Positions 28,527-40,432 are shown, counted from the first letter of the stretch. The stretch is DNA of 60,000 nt from Hydractinia symbiolongicarpus (GCF_029227915.1 NC_079886.1:11803501-11863500); one strand, 5' to 3'. Notes: a model not told the origin generated them from the sequence alone. Translations and numbers: made by a program.

Positions 28527-28836
28527 GTCGCGTTGAATAGATTTGTGTTTTTCAAATTTTCTCACAACTTTGAGTCACTCTTCATCAGTATGAAGCGGTA
28601 GCAACAAGATCAAACTCATTTGCCTCATCTATTCAGAAATGATAAACTTTTTTCTAAACTTTGAAAATGTAAACAAACAATAAAACTTGCACACATCTCT
28701 TTTATTGCTTTGCGACTCGAAAAAATGTAAACAAACCAAAAGATTACACACGTCTCTTATGAATCGAAAAAATGCAAAACAAATCAAAAAATGTAAAACA
28801 AAATGATGTGCGGTTTTCTTGTTGCTATTATATTTA
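28527..28836. other. AT-rich non-coding DNA, left arm
   Basis: Short imperfect internal repeats (AAAATGTAAACAAACCAAAAGA and similar units near 28665, 28725 and 28785) occur. A minus-strand frame here is low-complexity and not convincing. Confidence 0.5.
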
Positions 28837-28950
28837 ACTAGTTGTTGCCCGTGGAAAAATCCACCGGTTCGCCCGTCCTTTATATTTAACCGTCGCAACA
28901 AAGAGACAGACAGACGGAATACGGCTATTATTATAGAGATAGCCGGGAAA
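28837..28950. mobile_element. Short interspersed repeat at the inner arm end
   Basis: The unit begins ACTAGTTGTTGCCCGTGG and ends ACGGCTATTATTATAGAGAT. Both ends recur separately at 36388-36415 and 39868-39890, where they bracket 3.5 kb of AT-rich DNA. It is probably a non-autonomous repeat family; class unknown. Confidence 0.5.
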
Positions 28951-28961
28951 TAATATTGAAA

Positions 28962-29216
28962 AATATTGACCGATTGTTTTTGCTATGACAGAGTCACAAC
29001 GGTTGTAAACTGTGTTTTTATTTCAGCCTTTGTTGCGGGAAAGTTATTTTTTGAAAAATATGTTACAGTCGCAACACTATAATGGTGTGTGCGCTTCACT
29101 TGATTTACGACATACTGCATACCTGTACTAAGGCGCTCCACCTGACTGTGTCGCACAGTTTGCAGTTCTTTTTAAATGCTCCTTAGGGCGTTCAACAACA
29201 GTTAATTGTGGCTCAT
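28962..29216 (+). repeat. Central spacer repeat S
   Basis: These 255 bp between the two arms are the reverse complement of 35639-35893, immediately outside the right arm (positions sum to 64855). A GC-rich hairpin (CCCGGCG-ATTCGA-CGCCGGG, 29217-29236) separates S from the right arm. Confidence 0.9.
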
Positions 29217-29236
29217 CCCGGCGATTCGACGCCGGG

Positions 29237-29350
29237 TTTCCCGGCTATCTCTATAATAATAGCCGTATTCCGTCTGTCTGTCTCTTTGTTGCGACGGTTA
29301 AATATAAAGGACGGGCGAACCGGTGGATTTTTCCACGGGCAACAACTAGT
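29237..29350. mobile_element. Short interspersed repeat, right-arm copy
   Basis: Mirror of 28837-28950; begins with CCCGGCTATCTCTATAATAAT on the plus strand. Confidence 0.5.
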
Positions 29351-29660
29351 TAAATATAATAGCAACAAGAAAACCGCACATCATTTTGTTTTACATTTTT
29401 TGATTTGTTTTGCATTTTTTCGATTCATAAGAGACGTGTGTAATCTTTTGGTTTGTTTACATTTTTTCGAGTCGCAAAGCAATAAAAGAGATGTGTGCAA
29501 GTTTTATTGTTTGTTTACATTTTCAAAGTTTAGAAAAAAGTTTATCATTTCTGAATAGATGAGGCAAATGAGTTTGATCTTGTTGCTACCGCTTCATACT
29601 GATGAAGAGTGACTCAAAGTTGTGAGAAAATTTGAAAAACACAAATCTATTCAACGCGAC

Positions 29661-30297
29661 TTACAATTTCAAAGGCACCGTATGTATACCATCCTCGAGT
29701 ACCTTCCGCTTATCGTAGAACGCTGAGAGTCCCAGCTTGTTTTGTTCGTACGTGACCATCCCCTGGTTGTGCACCCGGAAAACTACGTTTTTCGCAGTGT
29801 CTAAACTTCCCTTTAACGTGCTCATGTACCTAGACCAACTCACCGCATTCTGTTTCTTTGACATCCCTTTGCACGAAAACTTTGTGCCTCCTTTCCCTTC
29901 GACGAAATAGCACTTGGCTGTCAGGGCAATCATCCGAGACCCGATGAATTCTGCTTTGAATAACCCTCCCGTTCGACTCGAGTACTTATCGGTAACAAGC
30001 CAGTTTTTCACGTCTTTGTCGTACTCGTCGAGCAGTTCAGGGCGAATGACATCTCGCAACTCTTCCCCAGAGATGGCAAAATACGCCGGGTCCGTATCCA
30101 TGAAGCAATACTCAAAGTCTCGACGGTGTACGTACTTGTCCAGGAAGTCGTAGTAGAATGCTAGCATGCGCAACTTCGCCAGCTGATAGACGGCTCCTTG
30201 TGCTTGCCCCTTCTGAGCTCATACGCATCTCCAATCTCTTCAGGGTCTTCGAGGTACGGGGATCTCATGGCTGCATCGAACTTTCCTTCATCTCTGG
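29661..30297 (-). pseudogene. DNA polymerase B C-terminal region, right-arm copy
   Basis: Mirror copy of 27890-28526 with an identical protein, including the FMDTDP form of motif C and the same upstream degradation. Sharing of defects shows that duplication followed decay. Confidence 0.8.
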
Positions 30298-31146
30298 TAA
30301 ACCATACTTGATAGACAAAAACCCTGGTTTAGAAACTTTCGAGTTTCTCATTCATATCTTATTCAGAACGTTATTCTATTGTTCTTTTTTCTGACCGTGC
30401 ACAACTCAATTTCACATTGCACATATTAAGCAAAGTTTCATAAGAAGTTTAGAATAGTAATCATTAAAGTTATTATTTTTATGATATAGAAGTGTTTTTT
30501 AACAAATAAATTGTTTTCGTTATAATGAAGAGAGTCATGTCTTATATTTATCCAAAAAAATTAAAACGTAAAGTCCATCTATTCTCGCATAATCACAAAA
30601 AATGTTAAGGGAAAATTGTTTTCGATTTTTCTCCACTGTGAATAAATTCGTGTTTGTGGCTAGGAAACAAGATTATCATGCTTAAGTAAGTGCGGAAATA
30701 ATAATACTATAACCTGTTCCCACATGTAGCTACTGCATTTCGAAATCGCGATGTGTTATAAATCAGTGTGTCAGAACAAAAATTTATTATCAACATTTGC
30801 CATAGGGTAATAATAAAACAAATAAAAGTAAATATAAACCGAAAAGCTTCTGGTAATTTTAACTTCTGTGTTTTTATTTGTTTTTACTAGAACAAATTTG
30901 AACAAGAAGCCCTGGGGGCTCTAAGAATTTCCGCTCGCTACCAAAATATTTGATGACAACCTGCTAAATTCGTTGTGTTATCGTGCCAAACATTCGAAGA
31001 GGTTTGGTGCTTGAAGCTCTGAAGATAAAACACACAAGTGACATTACATCTTACAACAAACGCAAACAAAACGAAAAGAAATTGCGAACAAAAATTATAG
31101 CCTATCATTCATGATTGAAAGTCTTCCGATTGAAACGTGTATGGTC

Positions 31147-31944
31147 TTAAACGGCATTTAGTTGACAAAAAAAACAAAATTTTGATGCCAAATTGCAGGC
31201 TTTTCTGAAGAGTTGTTTGCATGCATCACATTCCCATTTCTGTTGCGCCAGTACGTCTAAATCCTTGATGTAGAAACAGTGCCCGTCCAGCATACCAAGA
31301 TTGATTGTGTCTAAACTTTTTTTGTACTGATTTTGTCCATAAACAAGTCTCCCCGGTGCCTTATCAGAGTTTTTCTTGGGCTCAAAGACTCTGATGTTGA
31401 TCTTGAAGTGTTTGGCAATGCCCTCGAAATCTACAAGCTTTGTAGGGCGCACATCTTCACGCTTTAGCATGGAGTCCTCATAGTACTCTCGAGCTAATGT
31501 GAGGACTGGCCTTGTTAGGAACTTCTCCATTTGCTTTTTAGCCTCACGATAGTGCATTGCAAGCCATCGCCACTGGCACAAATTGTCGGTCCTTTCCGTT
31601 TTTCCATCCATAGCGTAGATGCTCCTCTTCTTTCGCAGCCAATCTGGAAGAGGGCCGCATCCCAACAGAGGCTCTCTTGTAGAGATGAACTTAATTTGCA
31701 CGTGTTTAAACACAAGCTTCCCTACATATGCTCCAGGAGTCTCGATGGTTCGCTCTGGTGATACCTTATTCCAAAACTCAGCATTCTCCAGATCCAGACG
31801 CTTCATTTCACATTCTTCTATGAAAGCTTCGATTTCCGTGATGCTTGATAGCGACTTGGAGCTCTTAGTTTTGTGATAGGAAGACACACCACCTCCACCT
31901 CGGTAAATATCACAGCTGAAACTGTACACAACATTAACGCGCAT
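31147..31944 (-). pseudogene. DNA polymerase B N-terminal region, right-arm copy
   Basis: Mirror of 26243-27040, identical at the protein level, with the papain/OTU-like Cys and His motifs and the truncated zinc finger. The repeat-derived insertion follows in 30298-31171 as in the left arm. Confidence 0.75.
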
Positions 31945-32019
31945 GTCTATACGAGGCGTGATTCTTTATATGATCGCATCTGTCAGCGGTTGGTTCAGAT
32001 TCTTGTTGAACCGCCACGT

Positions 32020-32382
32020 CTAGACGCGATTTCCGTCTTCCAAGAGTTCTGCGTCATTTTCATCAAAAATATGCTGAATGTCTTCGATTCCCTCTAGGTT
32101 CGTGGCCTGCTTCTTCTCTCTAGGGAACATGTGTTTGAGGTCTTCAATTCCCTGATATACGTCTTGGATGTCCTCTGTGTTGTAGTAGTCCTCCTGTGCT
32201 TCCTGTTCGACCTCATCGTAAAGCGTTGTCTCTCCCGAAATTTGTTCCTTTGCCCTGTTGTAACAAAGACTAACAGTATCCCGTACACTCTGCAATCGAC
32301 CTGCAAGAGCGTCGCGAGTTGCTGCTACTGGCGCTGATACAGTGCTGTATAGTTTGCTGATTGCATTCTTGAACCAACTCAT
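32020..32382 (-). CDS. N-terminal segment of the polymerase region, right-arm copy
   Basis: Mirror of 25805-26167, identical 120-aa acidic protein with the same AATAAA-containing leader. Confidence 0.5.
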   Translation of the reverse strand: MSWFKNAISKLYSTVSAPVAATRDALAGRLQSVRDTVSLCYNRAKEQISGETTLYDEVEQEAQEDYYNTEDIQDVYQGIEDLKHMFPREKKQATNLEGIEDIQHIFDENDAELLEDGNRV

Positions 32383-32404
32383 TTCTCTTTATTATCAGTA
32401 GCTT

Positions 32405-32488
32405 TCGAATTTTTTCTGAAGTGGACAGAACTTTGAGTAGGGAATTCCCCCACTACTCAAAATACCGTGGGATTTTGCCAGACCGAAG
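32405..32488. repeat. E3 terminal repeat, right-arm copy
   Basis: Mirror of 25699-25782. On the plus strand it runs in the same direction as 57543-57626. Confidence 0.7.
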
Positions 32489-32586
32489 ACTATCGCTCTT
32501 TGAAGGTTGTGCGCATGCGTCGAAAAAAGATCACGTGACTTGTTTAACTCATTTGAGTAAAACACAAAACCTACTCATCATGCCTC

Positions 32587-35392
32587 CCTACATAGTAGTA
32601 AGGAAGTCAGATATTGTAAAGGCATTAAAAACAAACATTTCACTAAGGACATGAAAATGACTAAAGAAGATAGATCCAATTTCAAACATGCAGATAGTTG
32701 TCACATATGCAGTAAAAAATATATAGATACAGATATTAGAGTTAGGCATCACTGCCATGTAACAGGTAATTATAGAGGATCAGCACATAAAGATTGTAAT
32801 TCTAACCATAGCATAACAGACAAAATACCATTGATTTTCCATAATTTGAGAGGATATGATAGTCATTTTATTATGCAACAGATTGGTAAAATTGTTAAAA
32901 AACACTCCTATAAAACTAAAAATGGAGAACAAAAGGAAATGGATATTATTGTAATTCTAAACAGTATGGAAAAGTACATGGTATTCATGTTGAGTAATAA
33001 TCTTACATTTATCGATAGTTTCCAGTTCATCAGTTCAAGTCTGGAGAAATTGGTAGATAACCTAACAGAAAAGTCCTTCAAATATACAAAAGAAGAATTC
33101 GAAAAGAGTAACAGATTTGATCTAATGACTAAAAAGGGTGTATATCCTTCTGATTACATGGATTGCTTCAACCGATTCGATGATAAACAGCTACCAGATA
33201 AAAAGGATTTATACAGTCTATTAAATGATGAACATATCACCAATTAACAATATCAACATGCTAAAAAAGTGTGGAATGAGTTTGATTTATGGACAATGGG
33301 TGATCTTTACCTAAAATTTGATGTATTGATATTGGCTGATATATTTGAAAACTGCAGAAGTACATGTCTGCAATATTATGGACTTAATCCATGCCATTAT
33401 TATACATCTCCTGGATTATCTTGGAATGCTATGTTGAAAATGACAAAAATAGAACTTGAACTGATGACAAATATTGATATGTTCCAATTCATTCAAAAAG
33501 AACCAAGGGGTGGTGTGTCATATATAGCAAACAGATATTCGAAAGCAACAATAAATACATGAAGGACTACTTTAAAGGGGTTAATTTTCGCAGGGATTAA
33601 ATTTCCTCGCAAAAAATTTGAAATTTTCTTTTTTTAACGTTTGCTGAATTTCAGAATCAAAACCAAACAATGCCATTTTTAACACGTAGCAAGCCATTTC
33701 GTTATGTAAAAAGCGCACGAAATAATTTTTCTCTTATTGATTATTAGTGGATGGAAAGCGTATGGGATTACTGGTGCAGTTGAAAAGGGGCTGGTAGGTC
33801 TTGATTTTCTTGATCCATTCAATGACATTGTTCCAATGCTTGATTTTACCGTCAACAACGATGGGGTGAGAGGAATAACCACTTTGAGTAAAGAAGAATT
33901 ACGTATACGATATTCACAAAAAACAAATGATGACGATGACGATTCAGACTCTGAATGGGAATGTGAAGAAATGGAACGTAATGCATTTGATGCATTCATT
34001 ACTGACGAGGACGACGATTGATAGTTTTTCGGTTTTTTTGTATATGGTGAGGTGAATAAAGATGTTACATCAATAAAAATGAAATAAATAAAAAAAATCT
34101 TTTTAATTTCATTCATTCGCGAAAATAAGTCCTCGCGAATTATTTAAAAAGGCCGTCTTCGCAAAATTAAGTCCTCGCGAAATATTCAAAAATAGCTCAT
34201 TCGCGAAAATTCGCAAAAATCAATCCCCTGCATTTCGCGAATTTTCGAGCTCGCGAAATTTAATCCCCGCGAAAATTAATCCCATTAAAGTATATTAAAG
34301 AGCTACCATCAAAATATATAATGTATCTTGATACCAACAATCTATATAGTTATGGCATGTCACAATATCTACCAACTGGTGGATTTAGATGGCTATCTGA
34401 AAAAGAAGAAAACAATTGCAATCTAGCTAAACATACAGATGAATGTGATAAAGGACTGATACTGGAAGTTGATCTAGAATATCCGAATGAACTACACGAT
34501 CTACACAATGATTATCCGTTAGCTCCGTAGAAAACCAATGTTGGCCTTAATATGCTATCAGACTATTGTAAAAAAATACAGAAGAGATATAAGATATCAA
34601 TAGGTGATGTACATAAATTGGTATTAAACAAAAAAGTTGAAATACGTATTGCACCATCGAAATCTACAATTATACATATCATTAGGATTAAAAATAACAA
34701 AGTTACATAGTGTATTAGAATTCAATCAAATCCCATGGTTGAAAAAATGTATTGATTTCAATACCAGCAAGAGAACAGACGCTAAAAATGCTTTTGAAAA
34801 GGACTTCTTCAAACTTACGAACAACAGTGTATTCGGAAAGACTATGGAAAACGTTAGAAAACGGGTAAATGTGGAATAAATTTATCTAAAACACTAATGT
34901 ATGACTTCCACTATAATTATGTAACGAAAAAATATAATAACATGGCCAAACTACTATTCACAGATACTGACTCACTAACATAAGAAATTAAAGCCAATGA
35001 CGCATACAAGGATTTCCAAAATGATAAACACATGTTCGACAATGGTGACTACCCTAAGACGTCACTATTCTATAACACATCAAACAAGAAAGTTATTGGT
35101 AAAATGAAAGATGAAGCAGCAGGTGTGCCAATACTTGAATTTGTACAATTGAAGTCTAAGATGTATCGCTATATTAAGGATAATGACAAATGTGGTAAAA
35201 CTTCTGAAGGTATTAAGAAGAACATTATTAGAAACAACATCAGACATGAAGACGAGAGTAATGTATTATTTGAAAACAAACCAATGTGTCATACTATGAA
35301 AACAATTAGAAATAAAGATCATATGTCGGGAAGTTATGAGATAAGCAAAGTATCGCTAAGTTGCTTTGATGACAAAAGATACATCCTAGAAA
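32587..35392 (+). pseudogene. E4 DNA polymerase B, right-arm copy
   Basis: Mirror of 22795-25600 with the same fragments and stops: endonuclease VII module and Exo II (32651-33247), Exo III (33269-33562), motif A (34321-34530), motif B (34637-34879), motif C followed by TAA near 34980, and the C-terminal end (35032-35392). The frame then runs into DUF4116 repeats in a wrong phase. Confidence 0.85.
33577..34283. mobile_element. Small DNA transposon with GGGATTAATTTTCGC termini, right arm
   Basis: Mirror of 23904-24610, with the same TIRs and the acidic-tailed transposase-like fragment at 33737-34021. Confidence 0.7.
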
Positions 35393-35640
35393 ATGGACCA
35401 TTTCAAGACGCAAGAAATGTGTACCGGGACGCTTCAAGAGGACCTCGTGATGCTCCTATATGTTCCAGAAATTTTCAAGACTCGGGAATTGTGTACCAGG
35501 GCGGTTCGAAGCTATCCCTGGGCGCTCCCGCATATTCCGGAACATATCAAGACATGGGATATGTGTATCCTGGCAGTTCGAGAGGCACCCGATGTGCTTC
35601 ATTATATGCCGGACCATTTCAAGACCCAGGAAATATGTAT
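35393..35640 (+). pseudogene. Fragment of E2's DUF4116-like gene carried in the right arm
   Basis: Mirror of 22547-22794. Because this E2-derived flank is present in both arms, the inverted duplication took in the E2/E4 junction and so postdates it. Confidence 0.8.
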
Positions 35641-35893
35641 GAGCCACAATTAACTGTTGTTGAACGCCCTAAGGAGCATTTAAAAAGAACTGCAAACTGT
35701 GCGACACAGTCAGGTGGAGCGCCTTAGTACAGGTATGCAGTATGTCGTAAATCAAGTGAAGCGCACACACCATTATAGTGTTGCGACTGTAACATATTTT
35801 TCAAAAAATAACTTTCCCGCAACAAAGGCTGAAATAAAAACACAGTTTACAACCGTTGTGACTCTGTCATAGCAAAAACAATCGGTCAATATT
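35639..35893 (-). repeat. Spacer repeat S', inverted copy outside the right arm
   Basis: Reverse complement of 28962-29216. The junction with the right arm shows 2 bp of microhomology (AT). Confidence 0.9.
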
Positions 35894-36260
35894 ATTTTAT
35901 TTTGCGGAATATGTTTTTGTAAAAGTTAAAAAATTAATCATGACACTGGACTGAGCGCTTAGTACAGTTAAATGGTGTTACACAGCTGTATAGGGATAAT
36001 ACCCTTTTGAAAAAAACTTTCTTGTAGACTCTATTTAAATGAAAACACAAGAAACAGTCATTCGCTTCTTGCACAGGGCTAAGCGGTTAGTCCAGGTAAA
36101 TATTGTTAGACATTCGTACAGGCGTGATTCCCAAGAAAGTTTAAAAATTAATTGTCACAGTGGGCTGACCCGCATAGGCGTAACAGCCTTTTCCAAAAAA
36201 CAGGCTATTGTTAACACTGAGCTGACCGCTTATTACAGACTTGAACAGTACCCTTCTCCA
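35700..36260. repeat. Degenerate tandem motif GCGCTTAGTACAG
   Basis: Related blocks GAGCGCCTTAGTACAGGTA (35717), GAGCGCTTAGTACAGTTAA (35953), AAGCGGTTAGTCCAGGTAA (36079) and GACCGCTTATTACAGACTT (36220) recur at 120-240-bp intervals in otherwise unmatched DNA. S' contains the first. Confidence 0.45.
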
Positions 36261-36383
36261 AAAAAACTTTATCAAAACTTCGGTTTAAATGACAACACAG
36301 GAAACAGCCTGTCGTTACCCCTCCAGCTAAAGCAATCGCTCAGCCAATTTATTTGCAAAAAATTTTTTTAAGAAAATAAATAA

Positions 36384-39300
36384 AGACTAGCTGTTTCCCG
36401 TGGAAGAATCCACTGTATTCCATTTAATTTATGTAGCAGATATATGTCCATCAAAAAACAAACAATACAGCAGTGCGCATCTTCCATCTGCATTATTATA
36501 TAAATGACCAAAAAAATTAAAGGTTTTCAACAACTGCAGTATGTATGTGACGTTTAAAATCTAAATCTACTAAAATTACTTGCTCTGACCATCTGACAAA
36601 TGCGAAAATTATTCGGAAAAAAGTTTTTAAAAGCATTTCAACATACATCTCACCCATAAAATTTAAATCACTCAAAACGCCACATATATACAAAAAAGCT
36701 GATCAATGTCAAACACAAATCTCTCTCATTGTATATGTTAAAATCAGTTAGTTTATTGCAAACCCTGCCAAAGGTTGACACAAAATGTGAAAAATAAACA
36801 ATAAATTTTGCCTAAGTAGAAATTTTTATCTAAGGTGTTAAAAAGGGATTGCAAGGATAAATTATAATGCAATAAAACATTATTTGATATATTGCATACG
36901 GTCCTTCCTCACCAAACTTTAGACAAAATGCCAACAAAATAACGGTGTTTAAATCTAAAATTAATAAAGTCCTTTTAGCAATTTGCATGCTGTTTTACCA
37001 TCAATAAAATAAACAAAATTTCAAATCTCACATAGTATTCTGTCACAAATTTTCATAAAATATATATATAAGTCATAATGAGTCATGTTAAACAACAGCA
37101 ATCAATCTTTATATAAGTTCATTTTATGTCAATTTTTGCACCAATTTTGCAACACAAAATACAAATTCTAAATAATACTAAAATCTCTTATTTTGGTCCT
37201 TCGCATACCGGCGGTCTCCCACAAAAGTTTAATCAAAATGTAAAAAATGAGAGGTAACGACAAAATCAAAGTTTGCAAAATTTAATTATTTCGGTACATA
37301 TATCTACTGCATATGCCCTCTAAAACAATATTTTAATCCAAAATGCCAATGAAAAACAGTTTGCAACAAAAATCAGTTATTTCGATAATATTGCATACAC
37401 TCTTTCCTCACAAAAGCTTCACAAACTGTAAAAAAAAGAATGGTTGTAGGGAGTGCTTCTGATTCAACAAAAAAAGTTTTTTTGACATATTGCATCTAGC
37501 CCTTACCCATTAAATCTTACACAAAATTTCCAAAACTATATACGATTTAGAACACATCAAATTTAAATCGAGAAGGATCAGTCATTTCGATATATTACAC
37601 GGAGTCCTACACAGTAAGAATTTATACAAAACATAGAAAAACAAAGCTTGCAAGGTGTAAAATTGAATTCTTCTTCTGTGTATATATATATGGTCCTTCC
37701 TCGCAAAATTAACATAAAATGTCAAAAAGGTTCAGATATAACATCTAACACAACAAAAATCAGTTCTATCAGTATATGTCATGCCATTGTCTTCCACCAA
37801 ATGTTCCCCTTAAAGGTTACACAGACACAGCCTGCAAATTAAAAACAACTAAGATCAGGTATTTCGGTCTATTTCATACCATTCTGTTCCAAATAACTTA
37901 TAAAATGTAAAAAGTGAGTGGTAAAACAGAAATTTGCAAAATTCCATTTTTTTATATGCATGTATATTATATGCCTTCTACAACAATAAGTTAATTCAAA
38001 ATGTCAAAAAGAAGAAAAAAATAGCTTACAAAGAGTATAAAATTGAAATCAACAAAGTAGCTCTTTTGGTGTATTAAATATAAGCCATACGCACAAAAGT
38101 TTACACTAAATGTAAGAAAATGGTTGTGTTTAGTAATTCTAAATTAAGAAAAGTCAGTTCTTTTAGCATGCTGATTAAGGTTTTTGCCCACAAATTCTTA
38201 CATGAAAATGTCAAAACCACAATTTGAAGCAAATTAAATTTACATTTTAAAAATAAGTAATTTCTGAACTTTATTTTCAGAATATTTGGAGGAAAAGAAC
38301 TTCGCAAACCAAAAAAAACCAGGAAAATGTTTAAAATTTTCAGGGTTAATAACGTTTGATGGGTTTTGTGGGAATATATATACTGGGAATCTTTAGTTTA
38401 AAGCTAGCATTAGCTAGCTACAGCAGCTAATAGCTAGTCACTTAAATATAAACTGGAGACTTAGCTAGGTATAAAGAACATGGCTACATATATATATATT
38501 CCTAGCTAGCTAGTTGTTGGTGGTGGTTGGCTTTTTATGATGCTAGCTATAAAACATGTCTGGCAACAATAATATAATCAAAACTGAAAATAAAACATGA
38601 AAAAACCTTACAGAACCTTGCTATGATTAATTTATAAAACCATGCTCTTCTTCAAATGTTTTTTTAAAGATTTATTTTGAATGAAAGAGTAGAGAATACT
38701 CAAAAAGAACAGCCATCTTTTTCGTAAACACAATTTCCGTTTTATGCTAGGAACTTCATTTAACAGTCCGTATGCTTTGTTAATATCTAATACCGTTTCA
38801 TATGTAGCGATACCTATATATATATGCTAACATAGAGTTTTTTGGCATAAGGGTATATATTTATATCGTTATTAGCAGCGGGTTATATATTTACACCTTA
38901 TGTGCGATTTCTATGAAGTACATCCCTAATCTTTTTAGTTAAATTTAAGCGTACATCCACGTCATAAGAAAGTGACCCGTGATTTCCGTGTCGTGGACTC
39001 ACAGTTTTACTCACGCAAGGGAATTAATATATAAGATGTATAGCTACCTAGATAAACTGCATTTAGCATAAGATTTATTGCTGAGAATATTGCGATATTG
39101 ATAGCCAAACTGAATTTTTATACTATCACTTTTTAGGTAAATATATGAGATAGCTAAATGGCTATATCCTCGACATAAAAATAAATGTTGGGTTGGAGAA
39201 AAACCTCTTATACCAAACAAAATTAGTAAAAAGTAAAGAGATTAGCTAATAGCATATTCGTTCCTAGGCAAAAATCCTAAAACTGGTGCGTTTAAGATTG

Positions 39301-39890
39301 TACGTAGCTAAAAAACGTGACAATATATTATTCTTAACACTTTAGAACATACAAAAAACCAACGTTATAAGCCTATAAAAGACAAAAAGGTGAAACAGAT
39401 TTACAAACAGCACTGACCAGCATTACTTTAAAGACTGAAATAGCCATCATGTTTCGGCCTCATGTTTCTTCGTTTGCCCAGGCCGCGAAAGTCTTGGATT
39501 GGTTTTTCAAAGAGAATCAAGCGTTTTGATAAGTGTATTGTGTGCTAGCGGTCAAAACAAAGTCAGTAAAACTATCAGTAAAATGTCCCATTTGTTTTCT
39601 GTAGCTCTGGAGCGAAAACGGCGATTGAGGTCACGGGGGTAACTATTATTAAAAGTGGCGTATTAAATAATGCATTCATTTTAATCACTTAATTTGTTTT
39701 TTAAATTAGAGGGTTATCAATTAAATTAATTAAATTATGTTAGGAAATATATTCATTTCTGTAATTTATTTTGATAAATTATAAAATTTCCAATTAAACA
39801 ACCCCTTGGTTTCTAAAAATCGCGGAAAGATCAAAGGAATATCGGTAACCCTTTTGAACAGACAAAATACGGCTATTATTATAGAGATTG
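36384..39890. other. AT-rich non-coding block bracketed by short-repeat ends
   Basis: It starts with GACTAGCTGTTTCCCGTGG and ends with ACGGCTATTATTATAGAG, the two ends of the 28837-28950 repeat. Inside are the ~100-bp satellite, a TAGC-rich stretch (38400-38560) and no credible gene. It may be a long relative of that repeat. Confidence 0.4.
36640..38300. repeat. Divergent ~100-bp satellite array
   Basis: A degenerate unit containing TTTCGATATATTGCATAC, GGTCCTTCCTCACAAAAG, TTTACACAAAATGTCAAAAA and a C/A-rich AAATCAGT block recurs about every 95-200 bp (36890, 37195, 37390, 37490, 37595, 37690, 37960, 38085). Units differ strongly from one another. Confidence 0.55.
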
Positions 39891-39942
39891 CTTAGTAATC
39901 ATTAATTAAACATAAGTAGGCTGAAAAAACATATTATATACA

Positions 39943-40006
39943 AGGTAGCGTAGTCTAGTGATTAAGAACTTGAACTTGTAATGTCGTGTGTTCGAAACTC
40001 ACGCAG
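39943..40006 (+). other. tRNA-like sequence (tRNA-derived SINE head or tRNA pseudogene)
   Basis: TAGCGTAGTCTAGTGATTAAG resembles a Pol III A box, and GTGTTCGAAACTCAC a B box with a T-arm stem, about 30 bases later. An anticodon-loop-like CTTGTAA (Thr-type TGT) sits between, but its stem pairs poorly. A functional tRNA is unlikely. Confidence 0.5.
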
Positions 40007-40274
40007 TTCGTCTGAGAGTAAGTTTATACTTCCGCGGTTGTAGATCTCTCATGTTCTGGTTGTGAAACTTGCATGAGTGCGCACTTCCCCGCAGTTAAGT
40101 TGAATATATCGGTTAGCAATCCGTCTGGGTGATTTATCACTGTCAGGTGGCTCTGGTCCATAGAGACATTCAGGTTACCGTCAAAGCGATCGAAATTCAA
40201 CAAAACGTCAGGGATTAGAGGTGTTAGCATGTATCTGCAACGCTGGCTATAATTGCACACTATATGCATTGCTA

Positions 40275-40416
40275 ACTCTTCATGATGAAGAGTTTTGCAA
40301 AAATTTACTTAATGTAAAAACTCTAGTCCAAGATCAGATTTTTTGCTTTTGAAAGAAAAATGCTACTTGAAGTATTGGGTTCTCTTCAAGATGAAGAGTT
40401 TTGCAAAAATTTAATT
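40275..40416. repeat. Direct repeat with small hairpin
   Basis: CTCTTCATGATGAAGAG-TTTTGCAAAAATTTA at 40276 and CTCTTCAAGATGAAGAG-TTTTGCAAAAATTTA at 40382 are direct copies, each containing an inverted repeat. They lie just before E3 coding sequence resumes. Confidence 0.6.
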
Positions 40417-40432
40417 AATTTGCGGTAGGGAT

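Larger units (their letters stand above)
22547..28950 (+). repeat. Left arm of a 13-kb inverted duplication
   Basis: Bases 22547-28950 (6404 bp) pair with 29237-35640 as reverse complement; positions sum to 58187 throughout. Every open frame in one arm has a residue-identical partner in the other, and the arm ends break exactly at 22547/35640 and 28950/29237. The arm contains 248 bp of E2, the E4 polymerase, and the left end of E3. Confidence 0.95.
29237..35640 (-). repeat. Right arm of the 13-kb inverted duplication
   Basis: Reverse complement of 22547-28950. Any feature at x in the left arm is at 58187 minus x here on the opposite strand. Confidence 0.95.

Noticed and set aside
28629-29558. 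Matching 90-aa and 116-aa frames (RRLNIKDGRTGG...) in the arms
   Set aside because: They run through the short interspersed repeat and low-complexity AT-rich DNA; they match each other only because the arms are inverted copies.
35032-35727. 231-aa frame as a novel polymerase-tail fusion
   Set aside because: After the polymerase end the frame reads the DUF4116 repeats in the wrong phase and then S'; it is a chance read-through at a junction.
36640-38300. CRISPR-like array
   Set aside because: The units are diverged and of unequal spacing with no identical repeats or unique spacers; the genome is eukaryotic.
39943-40006. Functional tRNA-Thr gene
   Set aside because: A and B boxes are present but anticodon and acceptor stems do not pair properly.
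40024-40269. 81-aa minus-strand frame next to the tRNA-like sequence
   Set aside because: Protein-like composition in parts, but no recognisable domain, no leader motif and no counterpart in E2; kept as unsupported.
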